From NCBI RefSeq assembly GCF_011492965.1, contig NZ_CP045121.1:3286001-3350000 (forward strand): a stretch of DNA of 64,000 nucleotides, in the 5' to 3' direction. Positions 17,021 through 27,519 of the stretch are shown piece by piece. A program made the translations under genes and the position numbers. The stretch is from Rubrobacter marinus (GTDB taxonomy: Bacteria > Actinomycetota > Rubrobacteria > Rubrobacterales > Rubrobacteraceae). Under the pieces are notes generated by a model. That model saw only the letters and a program-made list of their open reading frames with translations. It had not been told where the DNA came from and searched no databases. Position 1 is the first letter of the stretch. Each line of letters starts with the position of its first letter.

Positions 17021-17946
17021 TGCGAGAGATCGAGGTGGCGCGGCGGCCGGTGGAGGAAGAAGGGCTGGTCGGCACGCTGTTTCGCCCCTCCACCTCCGCC
17101 CCGTGCCCCGCCGTGATAGCGCTCGGCGGGGCCGGGGGAGGGCTCAGCGAGGGCGGGGCCGAGACGCTCGCCTCGGAGGGCTTCGCGGCGCTGTCGCTCG
17201 CCTACTTCGGGGCCGGGGGGCTGCCCCAGGAGCTCGTGGAGATCCCGCTGGAGTACTTCGAGCGGGCGCTCGCGTGGCTGAGGGCGCAGCCCGGGGTCGA
17301 CGCCGAGCGCGTGGCCGTCGTGGGTAACTCGAAGGGCGGCGAGCTGGCGCTGCTCCTGGGGGCGACCTACCCGGAGGACGTCGGGGTGGTCGTCGGGTAC
17401 GCGCCGAGCCCGATCGTCTGGCAGGGGATACCCTTCGACCGCGAGGTCTACTACGGCGGTCCCAGGTCGCCGTGGTCCCTCCGGGGGAGCCCCGTGGCGT
17501 TTCTTCCGCTGCCGAGGCCGCTCCCCTCCGAGCTTATCCGGATCACCGGCTCCTTTCTCGACGGCCGGCCGGTCAGCGGCCGCCCCTTCTACGAGCGGGC
17601 CCTCGCCAACGAGGCGGCCGTGGAGGCCGCGACGATCGCGGTCGAGAGGATAAACGGCCCCGTGTTGCTGGTCTCCGGGACGGGCGACGAGCTGTGGCCC
17701 TCGACCCGTTTCTCCGAGATGGTGGTGGAGAAGCTGAGGGACCACGAGCATCCCTACCCCTACGATCACCTGCGCTACGAGGGGGCGGGGCACCTGATCA
17801 CGCTGCCAGGGTACGAGCCGGACTCCGGCTGGGTCAGGCGCGTCGAGCTGGGCGGGAGCCGGGAGGCGAACGAGTTCGCCAACACCGACTCCTGGCCGAA
17901 GGTTCTGGCTTTTCTGAAGGAGCATCTCGAACAAGGGGCCGGATAG
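17020..17946 (+). CDS. Acyl-CoA thioester hydrolase/BAAT C-terminal domain protein
   Basis: 308 residues, alpha/beta hydrolase of the bile-acid-CoA:amino-acid acyltransferase C-terminal family. The nucleophile elbow is GNSKGGE rather than GxSxG with a small residue, as is characteristic of the family. PCPAVIALGGAGGG provides the oxyanion region, SGTGDELWPS the acidic residue and GAGHLITLPGYEP the His. It lacks the N-terminal beta domain of eukaryotic acyl-CoA thioesterases, so it may be a dienelactone-hydrolase-like esterase. Start supported by the -10 hexamer just upstream. Converges on the zinc-ribbon gene. Confidence 0.85.
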   Translation: MREIEVARRPVEEEGLVGTLFRPSTSAPCPAVIALGGAGGGLSEGGAETLASEGFAALSLAYFGAGGLPQELVEIPLEYFERALAWLRAQPGVDAERVAVVGNSKGGELALLLGATYPEDVGVVVGYAPSPIVWQGIPFDREVYYGGPRSPWSLRGSPVAFLPLPRPLPSELIRITGSFLDGRPVSGRPFYERALANEAAVEAATIAVERINGPVLLVSGTGDELWPSTRFSEMVVEKLRDHEHPYPYDHLRYEGAGHLITLPGYEPDSGWVRRVELGGSREANEFANTDSWPKVLAFLKEHLEQGAG

Positions 17947-17976
17947 GGTCCACGGCGGTCGCCGACGAGCCTGCCC

Positions 17977-20463
17977 CTACTGCGCAGCGACGAACTCCTC
18001 ATAAGGCGTGCCGGGCATGAAGATGTCGATCTCCTCCTGCGAGAAGCGGTGCTTCCAATCCCCTTCCTCGAAAACGAAGTAGGTATCCCTGTCGATCGAG
18101 GTCCCGTCCGTGAACGTCCTGTAGACCGTTACGCCGACCACGGGGTCGGAGGCGGAACCATTGACTACGACATCGACGGAGGCTAGGTCCAACCCCTCGG
18201 AGTCGGCGAACCACTGGTTCTTGAGGTACCACTCATCCTCCGCGAACAGGGCCCGCGTCTGGGAGTCGAGGCTCTCGTAGGTGTAGCCCCAGTCTTCGCG
18301 GTCGACGGCCTCGTAGTAGGCCTCCGTAGCCTCCACGATCTCCGCTTCCGATCCGGCGTCCACCGAGATCGTTGCGCTCGGCACCTCGACCATGGACGAC
18401 AGCACCTGCCTGGCGGTGTCCCCGGAAGGGTCTGGCAACGGGAGCCTCAAGGTGTAGGAGTAACCGGACTTTTGAAACTCGCCCTCCCAGAACGGTCCTT
18501 CGTTGTACCCTTCGGCCGAGGGATCCGAGTACTTCAAGTTGGCCTCGGTGCCGTCGGGCAGCGTTACGCTCTCTTCTCTCGACGGCTCGACGTCGAAAGC
18601 GGGCACCGCTCCCGGCGCAGGCTCGACCATCAAGGTCCCGACGTCGTTGGCGCCGACGTAAGAATCGAGTACGCCGCCGCCGGGTCGGTACTGGAACAGG
18701 ATGCCGTACTCTTCGCCACTACGGTCGGCGTCCACCGCGACGTTGGACAGGTCCGGCGGAAGATCGGCGGGCAGCATGATGGGGGCGGTGGTCCTCGCAG
18801 CGAGGGTCGGAAGTATCTCTCCGAAGACGGGATCAGGAGCCTCGTCGGGCGTCGTGGGGGCGGCAGGCGACTCTTCGCCGGTGCTGGCCGGGGGATCTTC
18901 TGCGGGCGCTGCTTCCGGTATTGCCTGGGGAAGTGGCGCCGTAAGGTCGGCGCCGGTAGGTGCGAAGCCTGCCAACGGGTTTCCCGCGGGAGGCGAGGTC
19001 GCGAGGGCGACGGGCAGGCTTGCGGCCAGCACCGCCGATCCGGAGACCAGGGCGACGAGGAACGCGCGGCGAGGACGAGCGATGGGGAAGGCGTCGGTCC
19101 TGGAGAGGAGACCGCCGATAGCCCCTAGAACAGCACCAGCAGGGAGCAAGAGCAAGAACAACCAGGCTATAGACGCACGCAGCGTTACCTCGAGAGAGGC
19201 CGCTCCGGCCAGGGTCAAGTCAGCGCTAGCACCGGCCAGGAAGGCGGCCAGCAGCGCGATGGTCGTGTAGGGGACCGTGACGGCGGCACCCCACCACGGG
19301 CGATGCTCCGGCGCGGCTCCGCGGGCGCCGACGGCGCCGCCTATGAGAAGCCCGATGATCGGGGCAACCAGGAGGAGGCGCCACTCGTCCCCCGGAGGCC
19401 AAGCCCCGAGTAGGCCGACGCGCAGGGGCACGTCGGAGAGGGCCTCGCCCACAAGCGGCACGCCTCCGAGATCCGGCGCGTTCTGAAGGCCTGCCGGGAC
19501 ACCGTGCGCCAGGAGCCACAGCGTCGCCAGGGCCACGGGAAGCAACGTGAAGAACGTCCCGAGAGTTCCCAGCGTCCCGCCGCCCGGCGCCGCTGACGGG
19601 ACGGCTGGCGACGATGCCTCGGTGCCCTGCGGCGACCCGCCAGTACCCAGCTCCAGGAGCGAGAGCCCGACGCTCAGCGCGAGCGCTACGGTGAGGGACA
19701 CCCCCAACGCCCACAGGGCGCCGCGCACGACCTGACGGTACATGGCCGGGAGAAGCGGCTGCCCGGCGGCGGCCACCCCGAGCATCGTGCCGAGGCCGAC
19801 CCAGAGGAAGCCCCGAAGGGCGGCGGAGAGCGGGCCCGGAGCGAACCGGATCGTCGCGTCACCTGCGCCGAGGGAGGCGGTACCTGAAGCGGCGAACACC
19901 GCGACCAGAAGGGCATAGGCCAGGGCCGCCGCCAGGACGAACAGGCCCGCCGTGCGAGCACGCCTACCCAGGAGCCTGCCCGCGAGGAGGGAAGCGACAA
20001 ACGGGAGCAGCGCGAAGGAGGTTACGGGGAGCCCGAGGCTCAACGAGCCTCCCAGGCCGAGAAGCGCCGGGGTCGGCGGTACTTCGACGGAGACCCCGCC
20101 CCCGTGGATCAGGACGAAGAGCGCCAGCCCGACCGTACCGGGCACTGCAGGATCCGAAAACACCCCGCGTGCGGCGAGCAGAGCGTAGAGCGCCGCCAAG
20201 ATCGGCAGGGCGCAGGCCAGCGCGAGCAGGACCCGAGCACGACGTCGCGGATGGGAGCCGGGAACCTCGGGCGCCGCGAGGGGTAAGGTGCGGGCGGCGC
20301 ATCCCTGTCCTCGCGCAGCGGCCCGGTCATCCTGCGCGTCGGGGCGACGTAACCGGCCTCGGAGGTCAGACGCGCCCGCAGTTACCACAGAAGGCGTTTG
20401 TTGGGCTTGCCTGGGCCCACAACTCGGGCAGTACCTCAGCGTCCTGTCGCCACCGCCATGCAT
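17977..20463 (-). CDS. Zinc-ribbon polytopic membrane protein with extracytoplasmic C-terminal domain
   Basis: 828 residues as read from ATG 20463 (GGGGGAGAAG site). The N-terminus has CPSCG; a second ribbon half, FCGNCGR, is visible in the next frame at about 20380-20400, so a pair of indels near 20430 and 20365 scrambles the ribbon and linker. Next come roughly eight to ten hydrophobic helices (from RARVLLALACALPILAALYALL to VALVSGSAVLAASLPVALA). A Pro/Ala linker leads to an outside region (about 590-828) whose last 120 residues (EATEAYYEAVDREDWGYTYESLD...) look NTF2/DUF4878-like. Possibly a membrane stress or envelope sensor; function unknown. Confidence 0.7.
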   Translation of the reverse strand: MHGGGDRTLRYCPSCGPRQAQQTPSVVTAGASDLRGRLRRPDAQDDRAAARGQGCAARTLPLAAPEVPGSHPRRRARVLLALACALPILAALYALLAARGVFSDPAVPGTVGLALFVLIHGGGVSVEVPPTPALLGLGGSLSLGLPVTSFALLPFVASLLAGRLLGRRARTAGLFVLAAALAYALLVAVFAASGTASLGAGDATIRFAPGPLSAALRGFLWVGLGTMLGVAAAGQPLLPAMYRQVVRGALWALGVSLTVALALSVGLSLLELGTGGSPQGTEASSPAVPSAAPGGGTLGTLGTFFTLLPVALATLWLLAHGVPAGLQNAPDLGGVPLVGEALSDVPLRVGLLGAWPPGDEWRLLLVAPIIGLLIGGAVGARGAAPEHRPWWGAAVTVPYTTIALLAAFLAGASADLTLAGAASLEVTLRASIAWLFLLLLPAGAVLGAIGGLLSRTDAFPIARPRRAFLVALVSGSAVLAASLPVALATSPPAGNPLAGFAPTGADLTAPLPQAIPEAAPAEDPPASTGEESPAAPTTPDEAPDPVFGEILPTLAARTTAPIMLPADLPPDLSNVAVDADRSGEEYGILFQYRPGGGVLDSYVGANDVGTLMVEPAPGAVPAFDVEPSREESVTLPDGTEANLKYSDPSAEGYNEGPFWEGEFQKSGYSYTLRLPLPDPSGDTARQVLSSMVEVPSATISVDAGSEAEIVEATEAYYEAVDREDWGYTYESLDSQTRALFAEDEWYLKNQWFADSEGLDLASVDVVVNGSASDPVVGVTVYRTFTDGTSIDRDTYFVFEEGDWKHRFSQEEIDIFMPGTPYEEFVAAQ

Positions 20464-20566
20464 ATTCTTCTCCCCCACCTCTGATGCTTTCGACCCGAAT
20501 CGAATTCTACACAGGAGTGGTACTCGGCAAGATAAAGTTCGACTCGGCACGCAACCGAGTCGGCGG

Positions 20567-21550
20567 CTACAACCTCGTTACGGTCAAGAAGGCACCCGTG
20601 CAAGGTCCGCGTTGCCGCCGCAGACGAGGACGCCCACGCGCTCCCCCCCCTTGCGGGCGGTAGCGCCCCGAGAGGAGGGCGGCCAGCGCGATGGCCCCGC
20701 CGGGCTCGGCCACGATCCGCAAGGTCCTCCAGAGCGCTCGCTGGGCTTCTCGTATGGCGTCGTCCTCGACGAGGACGACGCCGTCCACGTACCGCTGGGC
20801 GATGGAGAAGGCGAGGTTCCCGGCCCGCTTCGCGCCGAGGGAATCCGCGGCGAGGCCGCCGGTCTCGACGTCTACCGGCTCCCCGGCCCGGAGGGCTTCG
20901 TGCAGGGTCGGGGCGAGCTCGGGCTCGACGCCGACGACGCGGGCTTCGCCGCGGTAGTAGGCGGCCGTGCCCCCCATGAGGCCTCCCCCGCCGACCGCGA
21001 CGAGCACGGTGTCGAGGTCCGGGGCCTGGCGGTGGAGCTGGCGCCCCAGGGTGCCCTGGCCCGCCACGACCTCGGGCTGGTCGTAGGCGTGGACCACGAG
21101 GGCCCCGGTCTCGGCGGCGCGCTTCGCGCTCGCCGCGTACGCGTCGGCGTAGAAGGCGCCGCCGACTGTAACCTCGGCGCCGTAGCGACGGATCAGATCT
21201 ACCTTGAACGGCGAGGAGACCTCGGGCACGAAGACCTCGGCCCGGTGCCCGAGGGCGCGGGCGGCGTATGCGACGGCCGCGCCGTGGTTGCCCCCGGAGG
21301 CGGCGACGACGCCCGCGGGCGGCACGGAGGACGAGAGGATGCGGTTGAAGGCGCCGCGCGCCTTGAAGGACCCGCTGTGCTGCAGGAGCTCGAGCTTGAG
21401 GGTCAGCCGCGCGTCGAGGCCGAAGGCGCCCTCCTCCAGGACGGCGACCGGGGTCTCCCTCACGCGGCCCCCGATGCGGGCCGCGGCGTCCTCCACGTCC
21501 GCCCCCGTGACCGCGGCCTCCCTACCGTCCCGGGGTCCCGTCCTCGCCAC
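20567..21550 (-). CDS. Threonine/serine dehydratase-like PLP enzyme
   Basis: 327 residues as given. Fold-type II PLP enzyme: SGSFKARGA holds the Schiff-base Lys, SGGNHGAAVAYAAR the substrate loop, and VGGGGLMGG the phosphate loop. It deaminates Thr/Ser to 2-oxo acids or is a racemase-like relative. No C-terminal ACT domain, so it is the catabolic type. An 8-G run (20648-20655 on the plus strand as C) seems one base too long; with seven, the end reads ERVGVLVCGGNADL and stops at 20584, matching the family. GTG 21550 starts one base after the MFS stop with GGAGGG upstream, so they form an operon. Confidence 0.85.
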   Translation of the reverse strand: MARTGPRDGREAAVTGADVEDAAARIGGRVRETPVAVLEEGAFGLDARLTLKLELLQHSGSFKARGAFNRILSSSVPPAGVVAASGGNHGAAVAYAARALGHRAEVFVPEVSSPFKVDLIRRYGAEVTVGGAFYADAYAASAKRAAETGALVVHAYDQPEVVAGQGTLGRQLHRQAPDLDTVLVAVGGGGLMGGTAAYYRGEARVVGVEPELAPTLHEALRAGEPVDVETGGLAADSLGAKRAGNLAFSIAQRYVDGVVLVEDDAIREAQRALWRTLRIVAEPGGAIALAALLSGRYRPQGGGARGRPRLRRQRGPCTGAFLTVTRL

Positions 21551-21551
21551 C

Positions 21552-22751
21552 CTAGCCCTCCGGTCCCTCGCGGCGGCGGAGGAGCAGGCGCCGGCCGGCG
21601 AGGATGGCCGCCGCGGAGAGGAGGGCGACGGCGGCCGTCGCGATCCAGGCCGTGCCGAAGGAGGTCGCCTCGACGGTGTAGCCGAACAGGAGCGGGCCGA
21701 GGGCCGCCCCGCCGGAGGCGCCGGTCTGGGTGATGCCGGTCGCGGCGGCCGGGGCCTTGGGGCTGCTCTTGACGATGGCGAAGTTGAAGAGCCCGGGCCA
21801 GCCCCACCCCGCCCCGAAGGCGAGCACCACCCCGACGACCAGGAGGCCCGGCGCCCCGCTCGCGAGCATCGCGAACCCGGCCGTCCCGAGGACGAGCATG
21901 CCGGCGACGAGGCGGAGGCGCCCGCCCGTCATGCCGTCCGCGAGGTGCCCGGCGACGACGCGCACGACGATGCCCACCCCGCTCCCGAGCGCGAGGAGGA
22001 GGCCCGCGGTGCCGACCTCGACCCCGGTGCTGACCGCCGACTCGACGACAAAGGCCCCCAGAGGCGTGGCCGCCGTGGAGCCGAGCCCTATCCCGACGGC
22101 CAGCAGGATCAGGGGCGCGAGCGGCGCGTCCCCCGCGCGGGCCTCCTTGAGGCGGCCCGGCGGCTCGCCGTCGTTCTCCCGGGGGACGAGAAGGGCCACG
22201 ACCAGCGCGAGGAGGGCACCGCCCGCGAAGGCCCAGCGCCAGCCGAGCGTCACGGCGATCACCGGCACGGCGAGGCCGGCCAGCAGGGTGGCGACCGGGA
22301 TGGCGGCCTGCTTCACGCCGAAGGCGAGCCCGTGGCGCCCGACGGGGACCTCGCGAGCGATCAGGAGGTTCGTGGAGGGCTGGGCGATGGCGTTCCCCGC
22401 TCCGCCGAGGACGAGGCAGGCCACGAGCCCCCACCACGAGCCGGCGAGGAGGGCGACCGCGAGCAACGCGAGCGCGCCGACCAGGGAAGAGGTGCGCATC
22501 GCGGCGTGCGATCCTATCCTCTCGGCCACGCGCCCGGCGAGGGCCGAGGAGAGGGACGAGACCACGAAGAAAACCGCCACCGCGAGCCCCAGAGCGCCCG
22601 CGCCGAAGCCGAACTCGCCCCGGATCTGGACCGCCAGCCCGCCCGTCAGGAAGGACGGCAAGACCCCGACGGTCGCGACCGAGACGGCGATGAGCATGGG
22701 GCGCAGGTTGCGTTTCTCGGACGGCTCGAACGGCGCGGAGGCGGTACTCAC
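21552..22751 (-). CDS. MFS transporter
   Basis: 399 residues with 12 predicted helices. Typical features are GGLAVQIRGEFGFGAGALG, the loop after TM2 (AGRVAERIGSHAAMR) and a central charged loop (PRENDGEPPGRLKEARAGD). The GTG start at 22751 is leaderless, with TAATAT 6 nt upstream. It is followed by the dehydratase after one base, so it may import an amino acid or related 2-amino compound, or export a product; substrate is inference only. Confidence 0.87.
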   Translation of the reverse strand: MSTASAPFEPSEKRNLRPMLIAVSVATVGVLPSFLTGGLAVQIRGEFGFGAGALGLAVAVFFVVSSLSSALAGRVAERIGSHAAMRTSSLVGALALLAVALLAGSWWGLVACLVLGGAGNAIAQPSTNLLIAREVPVGRHGLAFGVKQAAIPVATLLAGLAVPVIAVTLGWRWAFAGGALLALVVALLVPRENDGEPPGRLKEARAGDAPLAPLILLAVGIGLGSTAATPLGAFVVESAVSTGVEVGTAGLLLALGSGVGIVVRVVAGHLADGMTGGRLRLVAGMLVLGTAGFAMLASGAPGLLVVGVVLAFGAGWGWPGLFNFAIVKSSPKAPAAATGITQTGASGGAALGPLLFGYTVEATSFGTAWIATAAVALLSAAAILAGRRLLLRRREGPEG

Positions 22752-22763
22752 CCGTCGATATTA
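22751..22763 (-). promoter_or_regulatory. Leaderless promoter of the MFS-dehydratase operon
   Basis: Read on the minus strand, TAATAT (22763-22758) ends exactly 6 nt before the GTG start at 22751. There is no ribosome site. Confidence 0.6.
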
Positions 22764-22808
22764 GCATGGTCGGTCTCGCGCACCGGAGCTCCGCCGCGCG
22801 TGCCCCCC

Positions 22809-23201
22809 CTACTCGAAGAGCGGGGCGAACTCGCTCGGAAACTGGAGCCGGAGGTCTTCTGCCTCGTCGGGAGCCACGGCCTCCAGGACGACGCTCATCA
22901 CGGCGCGGGCCCGGGGCAGGGCCTCGGTCGGGTCCGCGTCGTCGTCCGGGTCCGTGCCCTCTTCCTCCCCCACGCGGAAGAGGAAGTCGTTGAGGGAGAT
23001 AATCTGGGGCCGGTCCGGCGGCTCCCGCCGCAGGGTAGTCGCCAGGCCCTCGGGGAGCCGGGAGGCGAGGTCGAGGCCCTCGTAGCCGACCAGGTACTCC
23101 CCCAGCGCCGTCAGGGTGGCCCCGGTCGTCGCTTCGGCCTCGCGGACCGAGGCGAGGCCCGCCCGCCGCTGCACCTCTCCGAGAAATTCTTGCTCGTCCA
23201 C
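22809..23201 (-). CDS. DUF2267 protein
   Basis: 130 residues. Matches the DUF2267 pattern: N-terminal helix EFLGEVQRRAGLAS, TLTALGEYLVGYEGLDLASRLPEGLATTLR, then DFLFRVGE and a C-terminal segment of the AVMSVVLEAV type. These small soluble all-helical proteins are common in stress-tolerant actinobacteria and lack a proven role. GTG 23201 follows GGAGGAGG. A second, frameshifted DUF2267 gene is at 38028-38400. Confidence 0.85.
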   Translation of the reverse strand: MDEQEFLGEVQRRAGLASVREAEATTGATLTALGEYLVGYEGLDLASRLPEGLATTLRREPPDRPQIISLNDFLFRVGEEEGTDPDDDADPTEALPRARAVMSVVLEAVAPDEAEDLRLQFPSEFAPLFE

Positions 23202-23304
23202 CGGGCCTCCTCCCGACGCCTCCGTACCCCTCTTGCGGGCGGTATGCCCCGCCCCGAGCGCGACGAAACGGGCGCGCCGCCCTTCCCGGATCGGGGCCCT
23301 CTGC

Positions 23305-23319
23305 TAGACTCGTTGCTCG
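23305..23319 (+). promoter_or_regulatory. Leaderless promoter of the phosphatase-like gene
   Basis: TAGACT (23305-23310) ends 8 nt before GTG 23319; the same hexamer precedes the 16030 and menC starts. Confidence 0.45.
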
Positions 23320-24067
23320 TGGACCCCGTAGCGGAATACGCGGAACTCATCCTCCGGGCCGGCCTGGCCGGGACGAGCACCTCCCACGGCGGCGACAACA
23401 ACGTCCGAAAGATCAAGCTGCTCCTCGAAGGGGACGAGAGCACCACCTTCGGGATGGAGGCGCTCCTGGGGGAGGTGGGCTTCGACGAGGCCTACCGGGC
23501 GGTGGAACGCACGCTCGGCTACGGGCCGGACCACGAGGAGACGCCGGGCCGCGGCTGCATCGACCCGGCCCGAACGGCGGCGGGGCTCCTGGAGGCGGGC
23601 GGGCGCATCCGGGAGGTCGCGGCCGAGGGCGGGCGGGTCGTGATCGGCACCGGCCACCCCGGTGCCCTGCTCCTGTACTACCTCGGGGTCGCGCGGTGGG
23701 TCGAGGATCTGGGCGGGAGGCTCGTGCGGACGGAGCCGCGCATCCGGGGCGCCGAGGTGCCCCTGGACTGGGCGGGGGCGGTGGCGATCCTGGGCAACGG
23801 GGCGAGCATGAAGCACACCCACGATCCCGCGCCCATGAGGAGCGTCCTGGGAGAGGCCGGGACGGTGGACCTCGTGGTGGCGGACCACGGCTTCGCGGGC
23901 GCCGCGGTCGCGGCGGGCATCCCCGCGGTGGCGATCATGGACACGAACGACCCCGCGTGGGCCGTCGTCTCGGCGCGCGGGCGGACGTGACGGTGATCCC
24001 CATGGACGACAACCGCCCCCTCAACTCCTACGCCGCCGCGCTGGAGACGCTCCGCTCCGGAGGCTGA
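23319..24067 (+). pseudogene. Phosphatase-like protein (actinobacterial family), frameshifted near the 3' end
   Basis: Resembles a family of about 250-280 residues annotated as phosphatase in actinomycetes. Marks are NNVRKIKLLLEGD, CIDPARTAAGLLEAGGRIR, GTGHPGALLLYYLGVARW, the GNGASMKHTHDPAPMRSVL block and VVADHGFAGAAVAAGIPAVAIMDTNDPAWAV. One G is missing near 23981; without it the frame stops at 23990, with it the protein ends DVTVIPMDDNRPLNSYAAALETLRSGG at 24067. The catalytic mechanism is not established for this family, so the name is tentative. Overlaps the 3' end of the convergent map gene by 40 nt as sequenced. Confidence 0.65.
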
Positions 24068-24897
24068 ACCTCGGCGACGGGGGTTCGGCTAGCCGACGGG
24101 GCGACGGGCTCGGCGGTCTCGTCCATGCGGAGGTGCCAGGGGGTCAGGATCTCGCACCCCGTCTTCGTCACGGCGATCGTGTGCTCGTACTGGGCGGAGA
24201 GCTTCCCGTCGCCGGTCACGACCGTCCAGCCGTCGCGCAGAAGCTCGATCTCCGGCGTCCCCTCGTTGACCATCGGCTCGAGGGTGAAGGTCATCCCCTC
24301 CCTGAGCCGCATCCCGTGGCCGCGCTTGCCGAAGTGGTTGACGTGGGGGTCCTCGTGCAGGTTGCGCCCGACGCCGTGCCCGCCCAGCTCCCTCACCACC
24401 CCGTACCCGGCCCCTTCGGCGACCTCCTGGATCGCGGCGCCCGCGTCCCCGAGCCGCTTGCCCGGCCCGACCTCGGCGATCCCCGCCTCCAGGGACTCCC
24501 TGGTGACGTCGAGCAGCCTCCTCGCCCGCGGGGGGACGCCGCCGACGGCGTAGGTGTAGCAGGCGTCCCCGACCCAGCCCCCCAGAGTGGCGCCGATGTC
24601 GATGCCCACGATGTCCCCCTCGCGCAGCTTGCGGGGGCCGGGGATGCCGTGGACCACCTGCTCGTTCACCGAGGCGCAGACGGTCCCCGGGAAGGGCGGC
24701 ACCGAGGGCGAGGGACGGTAGCCCTTGTACGGGGCCCCGGCGCCCTCGGAGCGCAGAAGCTCCGCGACGAGGCGGTCGAGCTCGTCGAGGCGGGTCCCGG
24801 CGCGGACGTGGGGATCGAGCAGGGCGAACGCCCGGGCGACGAGGTCGCCCGCCCGCCTCATGGCCTCGATCTCGGATGGGCTGCGCAGCACTATCAT
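24028..24897 (-). CDS. map: Methionine aminopeptidase, type I
   Basis: 289 residues as given. Removes N-terminal Met from new proteins. Metal ligands fit the pita-bread fold: DIVGIDIGATLGGWVGDACYTY (two Asp), GGHGVGRNLHEDP (His), TLEPMV (Glu) and SAQYEHTIAVT (Glu). The normal end is near GCEILT; here a 37-residue tail continues over the end of the convergent phosphatase gene. One missing C near 24100 would instead give a stop at TAG in GGCTAG, so the tail is probably an artefact. ATG 24897 has TACCGA 7 nt upstream, a possible leaderless start. Confidence 0.92.
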   Translation of the reverse strand: MIVLRSPSEIEAMRRAGDLVARAFALLDPHVRAGTRLDELDRLVAELLRSEGAGAPYKGYRPSPSVPPFPGTVCASVNEQVVHGIPGPRKLREGDIVGIDIGATLGGWVGDACYTYAVGGVPPRARRLLDVTRESLEAGIAEVGPGKRLGDAGAAIQEVAEGAGYGVVRELGGHGVGRNLHEDPHVNHFGKRGHGMRLREGMTFTLEPMVNEGTPEIELLRDGWTVVTGDGKLSAQYEHTIAVTKTGCEILTPWHLRMDETAEPVAPSASRTPVAEVQPPERSVSSAAA

Positions 24898-25023
24898 GCG
24901 AATCTCGGTAGACCGTAGCACACCACGCCCGGCCAACGCGAAAGCATCTGCCGGAAGCGCCCGTTTTTCGGGGGTCGACGCGGGGTAGGCAGCGTCTTTC
25001 ACGGTGGCGACGGGAGGAATGCT

Positions 25024-26040
25024 TTGGCCGACGGGCGAAGAGAGCTGGAGGTCGTGTACAACGTCGATAGGATCCTGGACGCCCACACCCACCTGACCGG
25101 TGGGGAGAGCGCGGGTCAGATCCTTGCTTGTCTGGACGCCGTTGGGGTGGAGAAAGCCTTCGTCTTCGCCCCGATGCTGAACGTGCAAGCCCACGAGATC
25201 ACCTCGGACAGCATGCAAGACATCCGTACCCACAACGACTACTGCGCCGACATATGCAGCAACGCCCCCGAGCGCCTGCTCGGCTTCTGCACCCTCAACC
25301 CCATGCCCGCCCTCGCCGGCGGCGATCTCGACCGCGCGGTGGACCTCAACATCGAGGAGGCAGAGCGCTGCTACGAGGAGCTGGGGTTGAGGGGCGCCGG
25401 AGAGCTCGTCGCGACGGGATGGTACGCGGACGATCCGGCCCTCGAGCGCCTGTGGAAGAAGCTCGCCGAGCTCGGGATGTACACGGTCTTTCACACCGGC
25501 GTCTTCTACGACGGCCGCCAGAGCACCTACTGTCGTCCGGCCTCCTTCGAGGGGGTGCGCGCCGCCCCCGGCTTCAAGGGGCACCTGGCCCACGTCGGGT
25601 ACCCGTGGTACGACGAGTGCATAGCGATGATGAAGGTCACGACCGGCGTCTTCGGCCAGGACCCCTCCGCCTGGGACTTGAAGGTCGACGTCTCGTTCGG
25701 GCCGGCCGCCGACTACCAGCTCGAGGTCTGGCAGCGGTCCATCGACACCCTGCCGCCCGCCATGATCCTCTACGGGACCGACACCTTCTGGCCGATAGAG
25801 CCCGAGGAGTACCGCGAGCAGTACCTCCAGCCCCAGCTCGGGCTCTTCGAGACGGCGACGACGCTGGGGCACATCGTCGGGGAGGGGAGCCCGGCACGGG
25901 AGGAGTACCGCAACATGATCTTCTTTCGGAATGCCTACGAGCACTGGCAGAACGCCATAAAGGAGCCCCAGAGGCCACGGCCCTCCCCAGGCCCATCTCG
26001 ACCCCGAACGCCCATCGGGGCCACGCACATTGACTTGTAA
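25024..26040 (+). CDS. Amidohydrolase family 2 (TIM-barrel metal-dependent hydrolase)
   Basis: 338 residues. N-terminal DAHTHL supplies the HxH metal motif; later FHTGVFYDGR, KGHLAHVGYPWYDE and the Asp-containing LYGTDTFWP fit the PF04909 decarboxylase/hydrolase family (ACMSD-like). C-terminal tail is Pro/Arg-rich and low complexity. TTG 25024 follows GGGAGGAATGC. It lies between the map gene and inositol-phosphate synthase, neither of which suggests a substrate. Decarboxylase or lactonase activity is equally possible. Confidence 0.85.
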   Translation: MADGRRELEVVYNVDRILDAHTHLTGGESAGQILACLDAVGVEKAFVFAPMLNVQAHEITSDSMQDIRTHNDYCADICSNAPERLLGFCTLNPMPALAGGDLDRAVDLNIEEAERCYEELGLRGAGELVATGWYADDPALERLWKKLAELGMYTVFHTGVFYDGRQSTYCRPASFEGVRAAPGFKGHLAHVGYPWYDECIAMMKVTTGVFGQDPSAWDLKVDVSFGPAADYQLEVWQRSIDTLPPAMILYGTDTFWPIEPEEYREQYLQPQLGLFETATTLGHIVGEGSPAREEYRNMIFFRNAYEHWQNAIKEPQRPRPSPGPSRPRTPIGATHIDL

Positions 26041-26181
26041 GTTTGGCCACAGAGCGAGCAGGGTAAACGATGCCGCACGATTACATCGTCCTTACGCCAG
26101 GTCCGGCGTCCGGCAGACGCGCTGTTCAGCGTAGCTTCCCGCTCCCACGCGCGGCGGGAAGGGTACCGAAGGGAGAAAAAG

Positions 26182-27494
<1,313 letters not shown>

Positions 27495-27519
27495 GAAGAG
27501 ATAAAGGCGCAATGGACTC

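Noticed and set aside
15883-17934. 683-codon minus-strand open frame opposite two hydrolases
   Set aside because: Low-complexity Arg/Gly/Pro translation, no start signal, and it is exactly antisense to two convincing serine hydrolases.
14565-17946. Biosynthetic gene cluster around the P450
   Set aside because: The P450 and two hydrolases each have their own leaderless promoter and there is no scaffold-forming synthase.
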